A DNA stretch of 64,000 nt from JAGVSZ01 sp035456405 (GCA_035456405.1 DATIDG010000024.1:82301-146300), one strand, 5' to 3'; positions 41,982-50,735 are shown, counted from the first letter of the stretch. A program made the numbers and translations. The notes: generated by a model not told the origin, from the letters alone.

Positions 41982-43694
41982 TCAAGTTGCGAATTCGCGC
42001 GCCGCCGGCGAGGGGCGGACCGCGCGGCTCCGGACGGCGTGGAGCGCCGCCAGGTACCCGAACGTCATCCCGGTGCCGAGCTGCGTACCCGCCCCGGGAT
42101 ATTCGCCGCCGAGCGGCGAGTGCATGTCGTTGCCCACGGCGTAGAGGCCGGGGATCGGTCTGCCGGCGGCATCGCAGACTTGCGCGTTCGCATCGGTGCG
42201 CAGCCCGAGGCTCGTGCCGAGCGGGGTCGGCTCAACGCGAACCGCGTAGAAGGGCGCACGATCGATCGGGCCGAGGCAGGGGTTGGGCCCGTGCACCGGG
42301 TCGCCGTTGCCGCGGTCGTACGCGTTCCCGCCTTTGCCGAAATCGGCATCGACCCCGGTCCGCGCGAACTCGTTGTGGCGGCGCACGGTCTCGGTCAACG
42401 TCTCGGGAGCGACGCCGATGGCGCTGGCCAGGGCCTCGACGCTGTCGGCCGCCTCGAGGTATCTCGAGGCGACGTACGGCGCGAGGCGCGGCGTCAGCGG
42501 CCGGATCATCCCGAGGCCGTACTTCCAGACGAAGCGCCGGTCGCAGACGAGCCAGGCGGGAACGTTGCCGGTGCGGTACATCGCGCGGGTAAACTCGTGA
42601 TACGAGACCGCTTCGTCCGTGAAGCGCCGGCCGGAGCGACCGACGGCGATGAGCCCCGGCTTGGCGCGATCGAGGACGATATGCGGATAGACGGCCGTCG
42701 TTCCATCGCGCCGCGTCGCCACCGATCCCGGGAACCAGAACGCATTGTCTTCGCCCGACGGGCCCAGCGTCGCGCCGGCGTCCAGTCCGAGCTGCAGCGT
42801 GTCGCCGACGCACCCCTCGTAGGCGGCGGTGTGGCGCGCGATGGGACGCCGGAAATGCTTCTCGCGCAGCGTGGCGCTCGCCGGAAAGCCGCCGCCCGCG
42901 AGCACGACGCCGCGGCGCGCGCGCACCTGCAAGGCCTGGCCGTCGCGGCGCACGACCACGCCACGCACGGCGCCGTCCGCGCCAATGAGGCGCTCGGTCC
43001 GGGTCTCGCACCACACCGGCACGCGCCGGTCGAGCAGGTTCCGGTACAGGCGCGCCACCAGCGCGTTGCCGAGCACTAGGCGCGTGCCGCGCGGATAGCG
43101 GAGCCGGTCGGCGAGGAAGCGCAGCACGAGGCGCGCGCCTAGGAGCGTGCCGTCGAGCGATCGTCCGGCGCGCAGCAGCCGCGCGGCCTCGCCGCGCGTC
43201 ACCATCATCCCGCCGAACAGCATTAGCTCGCGGAGCGGCCATGCGACGCGCGCGAACTCGTCGCCGAGCAGGCGACCGTCGAACTCGGGCGGCTCGAGCG
43301 GCCGCTGCCCGCCCGCTGCGCCGGGAAGCTCCTGGCGATAGTCGGGATGCACGGGGTACGGCCGGAACACGAAGCCGGCCTGCTTCTCCAGGAAGCCGAT
43401 CATGCCGGGACCGGCCGCGAGGAACGCCTCGCGCAGCGACCGGTCGGCCTTGTCGCCGACCAGCGCGTCGAGGTAGGTCGCTGCCGCGGTGTCGTCGGCC
43501 GGGGGAATCCACACCGTCCCCGACGAGCGCGCGCTGGTGCCGCCCACGTAACGCGTGCTCTCGAGCACCAGGACGCTCGCTCCCTCGATGGCGGCCACCA
43601 GCGCGGCGGTCATGCCCGACGCCCCCGATCCGAGCACGACGAGGTCGAACTCGGCGTCGAACCGGTCGGAGGGCGCGGAGGGCGGCGGGTTCAC
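41982..43694 (-). CDS. FAD-dependent dehydrogenase, KstD/fumarate-reductase-like
   Basis: A flavoprotein of about 570 residues. The FAD motif is GSGASGMTAALVAAIEGASV, followed by ESTRYVGGTSARSSGTVW, VVLAGGGFPASATLREKHF, and a C-terminal GLYAVGNDMHSPLGGEYPGA. It resembles 3-ketosteroid 1-dehydrogenase-type enzymes that desaturate next to a carbonyl. The start is uncertain: GTG at 43694 lies downstream of an AT-rich putative promoter; an ATG at 43817 is open but has no ribosome-binding site. It begins the four-gene operon ending with aldehyde dehydrogenase. Confidence 0.82.
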   Translation of the reverse strand: MNPPPSAPSDRFDAEFDLVVLGSGASGMTAALVAAIEGASVLVLESTRYVGGTSARSSGTVWIPPADDTAAATYLDALVGDKADRSLREAFLAAGPGMIGFLEKQAGFVFRPYPVHPDYRQELPGAAGGQRPLEPPEFDGRLLGDEFARVAWPLRELMLFGGMMVTRGEAARLLRAGRSLDGTLLGARLVLRFLADRLRYPRGTRLVLGNALVARLYRNLLDRRVPVWCETRTERLIGADGAVRGVVVRRDGQALQVRARRGVVLAGGGFPASATLREKHFRRPIARHTAAYEGCVGDTLQLGLDAGATLGPSGEDNAFWFPGSVATRRDGTTAVYPHIVLDRAKPGLIAVGRSGRRFTDEAVSYHEFTRAMYRTGNVPAWLVCDRRFVWKYGLGMIRPLTPRLAPYVASRYLEAADSVEALASAIGVAPETLTETVRRHNEFARTGVDADFGKGGNAYDRGNGDPVHGPNPCLGPIDRAPFYAVRVEPTPLGTSLGLRTDANAQVCDAAGRPIPGLYAVGNDMHSPLGGEYPGAGTQLGTGMTFGYLAALHAVRSRAVRPSPAAREFAT

Positions 43695-43720
43695 GGGACG
43701 GTTGGCCGGGACGGCGTCCC

Positions 43721-43749
43721 ATAATATCGCATTCGACTTTATATCCTGA
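43721..43749 (-). promoter_or_regulatory. possible promoter of the FAD-ThDP-cupin-ALDH operon
   Basis: An AT-rich island in GC-rich DNA; on the minus strand TATTAT (43721-43726) could be a -10 box with a weak TCAGGA 17 bases upstream. Placement just upstream of the GTG at 43694 supports that start. The -35 match is poor. Confidence 0.3.
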
Positions 43750-43828
43750 AAGGACCGGGGCTCGGCCGTCCCGGCGGGCCCTACAGACGGGCGGCGGCTA
43801 GAATCCACGCGCGCCATCAGGAGGGGAC

Positions 43829-44077
43829 ATGATCCGCCGTGCAATCGCTGCCGCACTCGCGCTCTGCGCGGCGCTTTCCGCCGCCGCCCAGGACTGGCCC
43901 GCAAAGCCGATCCGCATGGTGGTGCCGTTCTCGCCCGGCGGGGTCGCCGACAACAGCGCGCGCGTCGTGGCCGACAGGCTCGGGGCACGCCTCGGCCAGC
44001 AGGTGATCGTCGAGAACCGCGCCGATCTTGCGCGCTGGGCGCAGGTAGTGAAGCAGGCCGGAATCAGGGTGGACTGA
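43829..44077 (+). pseudogene. Bug/TctC-type binding protein with internal in-frame deletion
   Basis: An 82-codon frame with a good start (GAGGGG before the ATG) and signal peptide (IRRAIAAALALCAALSAAAQ). It then has the typical mature N-terminus of a tripartite tricarboxylate receptor (WPAKPIRMVVPFSPGGVADN ... QQVIVENR). From about 44026 it jumps straight into the family's usual C-terminus (ADLARWAQVVKQAGIRVD). About 220 residues are missing, without a frameshift. The product cannot be a working receptor. A precise deletion or an assembly collapse is responsible. Confidence 0.82.
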
Positions 44078-44082
44078 GCACC

Positions 44083-44835
44083 ATGGCCGAGGTGATTCCG
44101 TTCGTGGCGGGCGGCTACCGCTACGTCAAGGGCGTCTTCCAGTACTCAGGCGGCGTCGCCGCGGAGCCTGGCTTCGAGATCGAGCGCGTGCGCTTCCGGC
44201 GTCCGCTCCCGCTGGCGGAGGGCTTTCGCGTGGTCGAGGCGCACGTGCGGGGCATGGGGCGACCGCTCACGGCGTTCTGCGCCTGCGAGCTGCGCTCGCC
44301 CGCGCAGTTCACCGAAGAGGGTTTCACCGCGTTCAACCGCGTGTACGTCGGCACGCTCGAACGGTGGAGCGTCTACCGTGGCGGACTGAACCCGGTCGCG
44401 CGCTCCAACGTCTGCCCGGAGATCGGGCCGCCGCCGGTGCCGAGCCTGCACGCCTTCTCGTACACGGTGCCTGCCGACGGCGGCACGCCAGCGAGTTTCG
44501 TGGTCGCGGGCAGCGGCGAGGCGCCGGAGGGTAAGGGCAACTACCGCGACCACATCGTGCGCCGCGGCGACGTTTCGCCCGCGGGCCTGCGCGAGAAGGC
44601 GCGCTGGGTGCTCGCCGAGATGGAGCGGCGCATGGCCGCGCTCGGTTGCGGATGGGGCGACGCGACCGCGACGCAGCTCTACACGGTGCACGACGTGCAC
44701 CCGTTCGTCGCCGAGGAGATCGTCCGGCGCGGCGCGATGCCGGGCGGGCTCACGTGGCACTTCTGCCGGCCGCCGGTGGTCGAGCTGGACTACGAGATGG
44801 ACGTGCGCGGTGTGGCGCGGGAGCTGGTGCTTTAG
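44083..44835 (+). CDS. conserved hypothetical protein, distantly RidA-like
   Basis: A 250-residue protein beginning MAEVIPFVAGGYRYVKGVFQ. The C-terminal half (LREKARWVLAEMERRMAALG, then DATATQLYTVHDVHPFVAEE) resembles the helix and strand that follow in RidA/YjgF proteins, which act on enamines/imines. The N-terminal half could be a second divergent copy. The similarity is weak. It starts five bases after the Bug remnant and was probably its operon partner; no strong ribosome-binding site is visible. Confidence 0.6.
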   Translation: MAEVIPFVAGGYRYVKGVFQYSGGVAAEPGFEIERVRFRRPLPLAEGFRVVEAHVRGMGRPLTAFCACELRSPAQFTEEGFTAFNRVYVGTLERWSVYRGGLNPVARSNVCPEIGPPPVPSLHAFSYTVPADGGTPASFVVAGSGEAPEGKGNYRDHIVRRGDVSPAGLREKARWVLAEMERRMAALGCGWGDATATQLYTVHDVHPFVAEEIVRRGAMPGGLTWHFCRPPVVELDYEMDVRGVARELVL

Positions 44836-44845
44836 GAACGACAAA

Positions 44846-44875
44846 GGGGATACCTCTTCCTTTGACCCCTGCTCC
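44846..44875 (-). repeat. dispersed GGAGCAGGGG intergenic element, copy 1
   Basis: On the minus strand the sequence GGAGCAGGGGTC, 12 bases, then TATCCCC. It shares its left arm with three further intergenic elements in the window (50704, 60307 and 60392). It lies between the convergent ends of the hypothetical gene and fabG-like gene, where a bidirectional terminator could sit. Confidence 0.45.
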
Positions 44876-44901
44876 AGCGGAAGCTCCTGCGCCGAGCTTC
44901 C

Positions 44902-45621
44902 TCAGCTCAGTGCTCCATCGACCGCGATCACCTGCCCCGAGATGTAGCCCGCGCGCTCCGAGGCGAGGAACGCGACGAGGCTCGCGACCTCTTCCGGCGT
45001 GCCCGCGCGCTGCATCGGCACGAGCGCCTTGACTCGTTCGGCCGGGAACGCCTTGGCGGTCGCGTCCGATTCGATGATCCCCGGCGCGATCGCGTTGACC
45101 GTCACGCCGCGCGACGCGCATTCGAGCGCGAGCGCGCGCGTCGCGCCGATGAGCCCCGCCTTCGCCGCGGCGTAGTTCGTCTGCCCGCGGTTGCCCATGA
45201 TCGCAGACACGGACGACACGTTCACGATCCTTCCCCACCGCGTGCGCAGCATCGGCAGCAGCAGCGGCTGCGTCACGTTGAAGAAGCCGTCGAGCGACAC
45301 CGCGACGACCTCGCGCCACGCCGCGCCGCTCATGGCGGCCATGATCCCGTCGCGGTGAACGCCGGCATTGTTCACCAGCACCTGGATGGCGCCCGCCTCG
45401 AGGAGCCGCTCGAGCACGGCGCGCGTGGCTTCGGCGTCGGTTACGTCGAATGCGATCGCCTCCGCGCTCCCGCCGACGGCCGCGATGCCGGTCGCGACGC
45501 GCTCGGCTTCCGCGTGGCGCGCATTCGCATGCACGACGACGTGCATGCCGTCCGCGGCAAGCGCGCGCGCGATCGCGGCCCCGAGCGTCCCGCTGCCGCC
45601 GGTCACGAGCGCGCGCTTCAC
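44902..45621 (-). CDS. 3-oxoacyl-ACP reductase (FabG/ApeQ-like)
   Basis: A 239-residue SDR ketoreductase with TGGSGTLGAAIARAL, the NNAG motif, catalytic Ser in NVSSVSAIMGNRGQ, and YAAAK. The GTG start overlaps the stop of the dehydratase remnant (GTGA). Position and type match ApeQ, which reduces the beta-keto intermediate in aryl-polyene synthesis. It is the last gene of the cluster on this strand. Confidence 0.88.
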   Translation of the reverse strand: MKRALVTGGSGTLGAAIARALAADGMHVVVHANARHAEAERVATGIAAVGGSAEAIAFDVTDAEATRAVLERLLEAGAIQVLVNNAGVHRDGIMAAMSGAAWREVVAVSLDGFFNVTQPLLLPMLRTRWGRIVNVSSVSAIMGNRGQTNYAAAKAGLIGATRALALECASRGVTVNAIAPGIIESDATAKAFPAERVKALVPMQRAGTPEEVASLVAFLASERAGYISGQVIAVDGALS

Positions 45622-45755
45622 GGCGCTGCCGCCACCGTGACGGTCGCGCGCCCTTCGACGAACGCTTCGTTGCGCGACTCGACCGAATCGGGCAGGCACA
45701 CTGCGCCGCCGTGCGGCAGCAGCCGCTCGAGCTCAGCTCGCGTCTCGGGCGGCAT
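45618..45755 (-). pseudogene. ApeP-like 3-hydroxyacyl-ACP dehydratase with internal deletion
   Basis: A 45-codon frame between the chain-length factor and the ketoreductase, exactly where aryl-polyene clusters carry the ApeP dehydratase. It has the ApeP-type beginning (AELERLLPHGGAVCLPDSVES) and then an ending like that of the family (AFVEGRATVTVAAAP), with roughly 100 residues missing in between. The start overlaps the upstream gene by 23 bases and the stop overlaps the ketoreductase GTG, so the ends are undisturbed. It cannot fold as a hotdog dehydratase. Confidence 0.7.
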
Positions 45756-46536
45756 GGATCGTCACCTTCAGAGCATTGGCTCCATCGAGCGCGAGCACGA
45801 CGTCGGCGTCCTCCCTGCGCGCGACCGCGAGCAGCAGCGGCAGCGCACGCATGGGGGGATTCGCGAGCCGCAATTCCTCGAACGCGGGCGCGGCGATGCG
45901 CGTCGGGTCGCCCACGCCGACTTCGATCGCGAGCGTGGCGAGCGCGCCAGACGCCGGCGCCGGGGCGAGAACGAGCGCGACGCCGGCGCCGTCGGCCACC
46001 GGGTGAAGTGCGTGCAGGGGCGCGGGTACCGGCAGGTCGTAGGCGACGAGGAGCACCTCGCGCGCCTCGATCGCCGCCTGCACGGCGGCCTCGAGGAGCG
46101 CGGACGCGAACACCCAGTCGAGCCCGTTCACCGCCGTCGTGGGGGCGCGCGACCGCATCGCGATGCTCCAGTAGCCGCTCGCGGCGTTCTGCACCGAGTT
46201 GTGGAAGCGCGTCGGCGAAATCCCCGGCGCATCGGTGGCGAGCGCGGTGCAGATCTGGTGCACGGTCTCGCCGTCGCCGTCGGAGGAGGCGAACACGCTG
46301 GCGAGCGCGGCGCCGTCCGCACCGGCGTGCGCCGCCGCTTCCTGCGCCACCGCGACCGCGAGGCGCGTGACCGGGCCGGCGCGCCGGCGCTCCGCGGGCG
46401 GCAGGGCCTCCGGCACGCGAGACTCGAGCGGCGCGTGCGCGTACCGGACTGCGCCGGCAAGCACGGCGCGCGCCGTTTCCCAGTCCCGCAGCCCGGGCGC
46501 CGCGATGCCGATGCCGGTGAGCGAGACGGAAATCAT
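45733..46536 (-). CDS. beta-ketoacyl synthase chain-length factor
   Basis: A 267-residue ketosynthase-like N-terminal domain lacking the active-site Cys: the corresponding region reads SVQNAASGYWSIAMRSR. It has the DGDGETVHQICTAL segment usual for these proteins. In aryl-polyene systems such a subunit pairs with the KS to set chain length. The ATG overlaps the KS stop (ATGA). Confidence 0.85.
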   Translation of the reverse strand: MISVSLTGIGIAAPGLRDWETARAVLAGAVRYAHAPLESRVPEALPPAERRRAGPVTRLAVAVAQEAAAHAGADGAALASVFASSDGDGETVHQICTALATDAPGISPTRFHNSVQNAASGYWSIAMRSRAPTTAVNGLDWVFASALLEAAVQAAIEAREVLLVAYDLPVPAPLHALHPVADGAGVALVLAPAPASGALATLAIEVGVGDPTRIAAPAFEELRLANPPMRALPLLLAVARREDADVVLALDGANALKVTIHAARDAS

Positions 46537-47741
46537 CCGAGGTTCGCGAACACGAGGCTCGCGTTGTTCCCGCCGAACCCGAGCGCGTTGACCAGCACCG
46601 CGTCCACGCGACGCTCGACGGTCTCGAGCTGGACGGAGTTCCCGCACTCCGGATCGACCTCGCTCGTGTTGACGGTGCCCGGGACGAAGCCGTGCTCGAT
46701 GGAGGCGAGCGCCGCCACCGCGCTCGCCATGCCCGCCGCGCCGAGCGTGTGGCCGATCGCGCCCTTCACCGACATGACCGGCGTGCGGCCGCCGACCACC
46801 GCGGCGATCGCGCGCGCCTCGACCGCGTCGTTGTTGCGCGTTGCCGTGCCGTGGGCGCAGACGTAGCCGATCGCGGCGGCCGGCAGGCCGCTGCGCTCGA
46901 GCGCCGCGCCCATCGCCAGCCGCGCGCCGAGCCCCTCGGGGTGCGGCGCGGACATGTGGTGCGCATCCGCGCTCTCGCCGTAGCCGGCGAGCGCGAGCCG
47001 GCGCGTTCCGGCGGCTGCCCGCTCGAGCAACGCGAAGCCGGCGCCCTCGCCGAGCGACAGGCCGTCGCGCGCCGCATCGAACGGCCGGCACGGCGCGCGC
47101 GAGACGAGTTGCAGCGAGTCGAACCCGTACAGAGTGGTGCCGCACAGGCTGTCGACGCCGGCCACCAGCGCCGCGTCGCAGACGCCGGCGGTGATCCAGC
47201 GTTGCGCCGTCGCGAACACCTTCGCGGACGACGAGCACGCTGTCGAGATCGCGACGGTGGGGCCGGCGAGCCCGAGCGCCGCGCGCATGAACCCGGCCAG
47301 CGCCGCGAAGTTGTGTGTGGTCGCGTAGCGGACGCATGGCGGGAGCGCGCCGGTCGCCGGGTCGCGGTGCCGGTAGCCGAGCTCGGTGGTGAGGACGCCG
47401 GAGGTGCTGGTGCCGACGATCGCGGCGACGCGGCTCGCGCCGTGGCGCGCCCGGACCGCGGCCGCCGCGTCGAGGAATCCATCCTGCTGCAGGGCGATCC
47501 ACGCAAGGCGATGGTTGCGGCAATCGAACTCGGCGAACCGCGCGGGCAGCGCCGCGGTCTCGACGCCGGCGACGCGGCCGATGAAGCCCGCCACCCGAGC
47601 GTGCGGGAAGTCGTTCGCGGCGAGCCCCGACCGGCGCGTGAGGAGCGCGTCGCGCAATGCGGCGCAGCCGGCGCCGACGGCGGTGGTGGCGGTATACGCG
47701 GTGACGAAGAGCGGCTGCACGCGCTCGGGAGAATAGCGCAC
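46533..47741 (-). CDS. beta-ketoacyl-ACP synthase (aryl-polyene KS, ApeO-like)
   Basis: A 402-residue condensing enzyme with complete Cys-His-His triad: Cys in ISTACSSSAKVF, His in CAHGTATRNND, and His in VKGAIGHTLGAAG. It elongates the polyene chain with malonyl-ACP units. GTG at 47741 is taken as start; a second GTG at 47720 is possible. Located three bases after the MMPL exporter gene; the DUF3261 lipoprotein usually found between them in related clusters is absent. Confidence 0.9.
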   Translation of the reverse strand: MRYSPERVQPLFVTAYTATTAVGAGCAALRDALLTRRSGLAANDFPHARVAGFIGRVAGVETAALPARFAEFDCRNHRLAWIALQQDGFLDAAAAVRARHGASRVAAIVGTSTSGVLTTELGYRHRDPATGALPPCVRYATTHNFAALAGFMRAALGLAGPTVAISTACSSSAKVFATAQRWITAGVCDAALVAGVDSLCGTTLYGFDSLQLVSRAPCRPFDAARDGLSLGEGAGFALLERAAAGTRRLALAGYGESADAHHMSAPHPEGLGARLAMGAALERSGLPAAAIGYVCAHGTATRNNDAVEARAIAAVVGGRTPVMSVKGAIGHTLGAAGMASAVAALASIEHGFVPGTVNTSEVDPECGNSVQLETVERRVDAVLVNALGFGGNNASLVFANLG

Positions 47742-47744
47742 TGC

Positions 47745-50045
47745 CTAACTGCGCGGCTGCGACCACGCCGCCGCGAATGCGAGCGAGAGCGCCGCGCCGA
47801 GGGCGACCGTCGTGCCGATCGCCTGCAGGATCGCCGTGCCCGAGGTCGCGAGCGCGCCGAATGCGATCAGCGTCGTCGCGGCCGCCACCAGCACCGAGTA
47901 GGCGTTGCGCAGCCGCTCGTCGTCGTCCGGCGCGAACCGGCTGAAGAAGAGCGAGTAGTTCGTGCCGATTCCGAGCACGAGGAGAGCCGCGACGAGGTGC
48001 AGCAGCGAGAGCCGGGTGCCGGCCGCCGCGAGCGCCGCGGCAGTGACCACGATTGCCGCCAGCACTGGCAGCATCACGTCGATCACTGCGCGTGCGCTGC
48101 GCAGGCCGAGGATCAGGACCGCGGCGATCACGAGCACGCCGAGGCCGGCGAGCGCGAGCGACTGGTCGCGGTACGCGGTCACCATTGCGTCGGACTCCGC
48201 CTTGAGGTCGAGGAGCGACATCGCGGGGTCGAGCCCGGCGAGCGCGCGCGCATCGCTCACGCCGGAGAGCGGCGCAAGGCCCGCCCATCGGCCGTCGAGC
48301 TCGACGAGCAGCGCGCGGGCGGCGAGACCCCAGAGCGTCCCGTCGAGATCCCGCGCCTCGACCGGCGGCGCGCCGCGGGCGCGCTCGACATCTTCGAGGA
48401 ACGGGGCGAAGAGGTCCTCGCGGAACGGCAGGCCTTGCATCGCGACGGCCAGCCGCTGCGAAAGCTCGGCGCGCTCCGGCAGCACCGCCTGCCGCGCGCG
48501 CTGCGCCGCCGCGCTCGGCAGGTAACGCGCCGGAGTGTCGTAGCCACGGATCGCGCCGCGCGCGACGAGCTGCGCGAGGGCGGGCTCCAGCTCTTCGAAG
48601 CGCTGGAGGACCGCCTCGCGCGACGCGCCAGCGACGACGAGGAGATTGCGCACGTCCGGGGCCCCCAGCGCGTCGCGCATCTCGCCGTCGCGCGCCTTCT
48701 CCGCTTCCGGGATCGGATTGAGGTTGGCGAGGTCGTTCTCCCAGAGCGTCGCGTGGCGCAGCGCCAGCACTGCGGCGCCGGCCAGCAGGGCCACCGGCAC
48801 CAGCGCCGCGAGCTTGCGCACGGCGCGGGCGAGCCGGCCGAGCGCGGCCGGCGCGAGCACCGGCGGCGGGTCGGTGCGCGACCAGCGGCCGGGCACGAGC
48901 GCCGGGAGCCCGTAGCGGGTCACGACGCCCGCGGCCAGCGCGCCTGCGAACGTGAGGAGGCCGAGCTGCGCGAGGCCGGTGAAGCTCGAGAAGAGCATCG
49001 CGAGCGCGCCGAACATCGTCGTGAGGACCGCGAGCCGCAGGGTCGGCCACACCCGCGCCGCGGTCCCCGCGAGCGTCTCGCCGCGCGCGCGCTGTGCGAA
49101 GAGATATGTCGAATAGTCCGCCGCCTCGCCGATCAGCGTGGCGCCGAACCCGAGCGTGATGCCGTGCACCGGACCGAACGCCGTGGCGACCGCCGCGACG
49201 CCCGCCAGCAGTCCCGTCATCACCGGCAGCGCGCCGAACGCCACGAGCGCGGCCCGGCGGTACGCGGCGTAGAGCACGACCGCGACGCCGATCCCCGCGA
49301 CGAGCGCCAGCCGCCACGCGTCCCGCTCGATCGCGGCGCGCGATTGCACGGCGAACACGCTCGGGCCGCTCAGCACGAGGCGCATCGCGGGGTCGGTGCG
49401 CACCGCCGCGAACGCCGCCGCGATCTCGGCCTGGAGCGCGGCCTGCGCGTCGAGGTCGTAGCCGGGCGCGCGCGTCTCGGCGGTCAGCAGCGCGCGCCTG
49501 CGCTCCGTGTCGAACCACACGCCTTGGCGCGTCGCGGGCTGGGCGCGATCGGCGTGCGCGGCGAGCAGCGCGGCGAGCTCGCCGGTCGGGTCGCGCGCGA
49601 GCGTGGGGCGAACGAGCGTCCCTGCGGGCGACGCGAGCAGCTCGAGCGTCCGCTCGAGCGCGGCGCGCAGCCCGGCTGCGGTGAACCTTGCCGCGTCGAC
49701 GCCCGGGCTCAGTTGGTAGCGATGCTCGAGCAGCACGTCGCGGTCGCGCTTTGCGAGGCCGCCCGCGCCGTTCGCGACGTAAGCGAAGCGATCGATTGCG
49801 CGCAGCCGCTCCGCGAGCGCCCGGCTCGTCGCGGCGAGCGCCGGATCGTCCGCGCCCTCGAGGCCGATGAGCACGAGCCGCGCGGCGATGCCGTCCCTGA
49901 GCTGCGCGATCAGGAGCTGCTGGGCGGGCGTGACCGACTTCGGGAGGAAGGCGGTGAGATCGGCGGTGTAGGTTGCGCGGACCGCGATCCACGCGCACGC
50001 GACGGCCCCGGCGATCCACAGCGCGACGATCGCGCCGCGCTTCAA
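47745..50045 (-). CDS. MMPL/RND-family exporter of the aryl-polyene cluster
   Basis: A 766-residue membrane protein with two MMPL halves. Each has a large periplasmic loop followed by membrane helices, for example GITLGFGATLIGEAADYSTY and ALLVLGIGTNYSLFFSRF with the conserved intramembrane acidic/Asn region. It probably moves the polyene lipid toward the outer membrane. The TTG start overlaps the LolA-like gene stop; the N-terminus MKRGAIVALWIAGAVACAWI is a typical first helix. Confidence 0.88.
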   Translation of the reverse strand: MKRGAIVALWIAGAVACAWIAVRATYTADLTAFLPKSVTPAQQLLIAQLRDGIAARLVLIGLEGADDPALAATSRALAERLRAIDRFAYVANGAGGLAKRDRDVLLEHRYQLSPGVDAARFTAAGLRAALERTLELLASPAGTLVRPTLARDPTGELAALLAAHADRAQPATRQGVWFDTERRRALLTAETRAPGYDLDAQAALQAEIAAAFAAVRTDPAMRLVLSGPSVFAVQSRAAIERDAWRLALVAGIGVAVVLYAAYRRAALVAFGALPVMTGLLAGVAAVATAFGPVHGITLGFGATLIGEAADYSTYLFAQRARGETLAGTAARVWPTLRLAVLTTMFGALAMLFSSFTGLAQLGLLTFAGALAAGVVTRYGLPALVPGRWSRTDPPPVLAPAALGRLARAVRKLAALVPVALLAGAAVLALRHATLWENDLANLNPIPEAEKARDGEMRDALGAPDVRNLLVVAGASREAVLQRFEELEPALAQLVARGAIRGYDTPARYLPSAAAQRARQAVLPERAELSQRLAVAMQGLPFREDLFAPFLEDVERARGAPPVEARDLDGTLWGLAARALLVELDGRWAGLAPLSGVSDARALAGLDPAMSLLDLKAESDAMVTAYRDQSLALAGLGVLVIAAVLILGLRSARAVIDVMLPVLAAIVVTAAALAAAGTRLSLLHLVAALLVLGIGTNYSLFFSRFAPDDDERLRNAYSVLVAAATTLIAFGALATSGTAILQAIGTTVALGAALSLAFAAAWSQPRS

Positions 50046-50668
50046 CGCGCGCCCTCGCCGAAGCGCGTGACGACGCGATCGCCGCTCGTCTCGACCACCT
50101 CCATGCCGGTCAGGCGGCCGCCGGCGCCGGTGATGCGGATGACGCTGACGAGGTCGGCCATCTCCCGATCCGAGGGGAGCAGCACGAGCGTCCAGCCCGC
50201 GGGCTCGCCCTCGATCTCGACGCGATAGAACCGGCGGAGCGTCGCGAGGTCACCGCGCAGCGTCGCGCGAATGCTTTCGAGAAAGGCCCCGAGCGCCGGC
50301 TGGCTGGCGAGCGAGACGGTGCGCGGCGCGCCGCCCTTGCGCTCGATGGTGACATCGTCGCCCTCGACGACGTAGCGCTCCTCGACCGGCGTGCGGACGC
50401 GGCGTTCCAGCCGCGCGGGCCGCACGTAGCGTAACTCGCCGGTGGTGACCAGCGGCGTCTTGAGCGCGCTGGAATGGCGCGTCTCGACGAACGCGGTCGC
50501 GGAGTCGCCGGTCGCCGCGAGGCCGCGCATCAGCTCGCCCGCCGTAAAGGCGCCCTGCGCAAGCGCCGCGCCCGCGCCGAGCAGGCCGACCGCGGCCACG
50601 AAAGCTCTGACCAAGGTCTTTCGGCCTATGGAATCGCGAGTTCCTGACGGCGTAAGGCGTCGTTTCAT
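50042..50668 (-). CDS. LolA-like outer-membrane lipoprotein carrier
   Basis: A 208-residue exported protein with a hydrophobic signal (AFVAAVGLLGAGAALAQ-G) and LolA-like mature sequence (FTAGELMRGLA, FVETRHSSALKTPLVTTGEL). In aryl-polyene clusters this protein (ApeL) works with the MMPL pump. The start is uncertain: ATG at 50668 gives a long n-region; TTG at 50614, directly before the signal, is an alternative. It overlaps the MMPL gene. Confidence 0.82.
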   Translation of the reverse strand: MKRRLTPSGTRDSIGRKTLVRAFVAAVGLLGAGAALAQGAFTAGELMRGLAATGDSATAFVETRHSSALKTPLVTTGELRYVRPARLERRVRTPVEERYVVEGDDVTIERKGGAPRTVSLASQPALGAFLESIRATLRGDLATLRRFYRVEIEGEPAGWTLVLLPSDREMADLVSVIRITGAGGRLTGMEVVETSGDRVVTRFGEGAR

Positions 50669-50703
50669 GTTGTCTTCGCTCGTCCAGCTGCGCGCCGGAA
50701 CGC

Positions 50704-50735
50704 GGAGCAGGGGCCCCGCTTGCGGGGATGCGACC
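50704..50735 (+). repeat. dispersed GGAGCAGGGG intergenic element, copy 2
   Basis: GGAGCAGGGGCCCC, then GCTTGC, then GGGGATGCGACC. The CCCCGC/GCGGGG core can fold into a short hairpin. Near-identical arms occur at 60307-60346 and, inverted, at 60392-60428. It lies in the 219-base gap between the LolA-like and acyltransferase genes, which otherwise holds nothing I can identify. Confidence 0.55.

Noticed and set aside
45733..50019. A 1428-codon minus-strand open frame spanning the polyene cluster
   Set aside because: Only its last 268 codons (chain-length factor) look like protein; the rest is Arg/Ala-rich shadow of the MMPL and KS genes, caused by high GC content.
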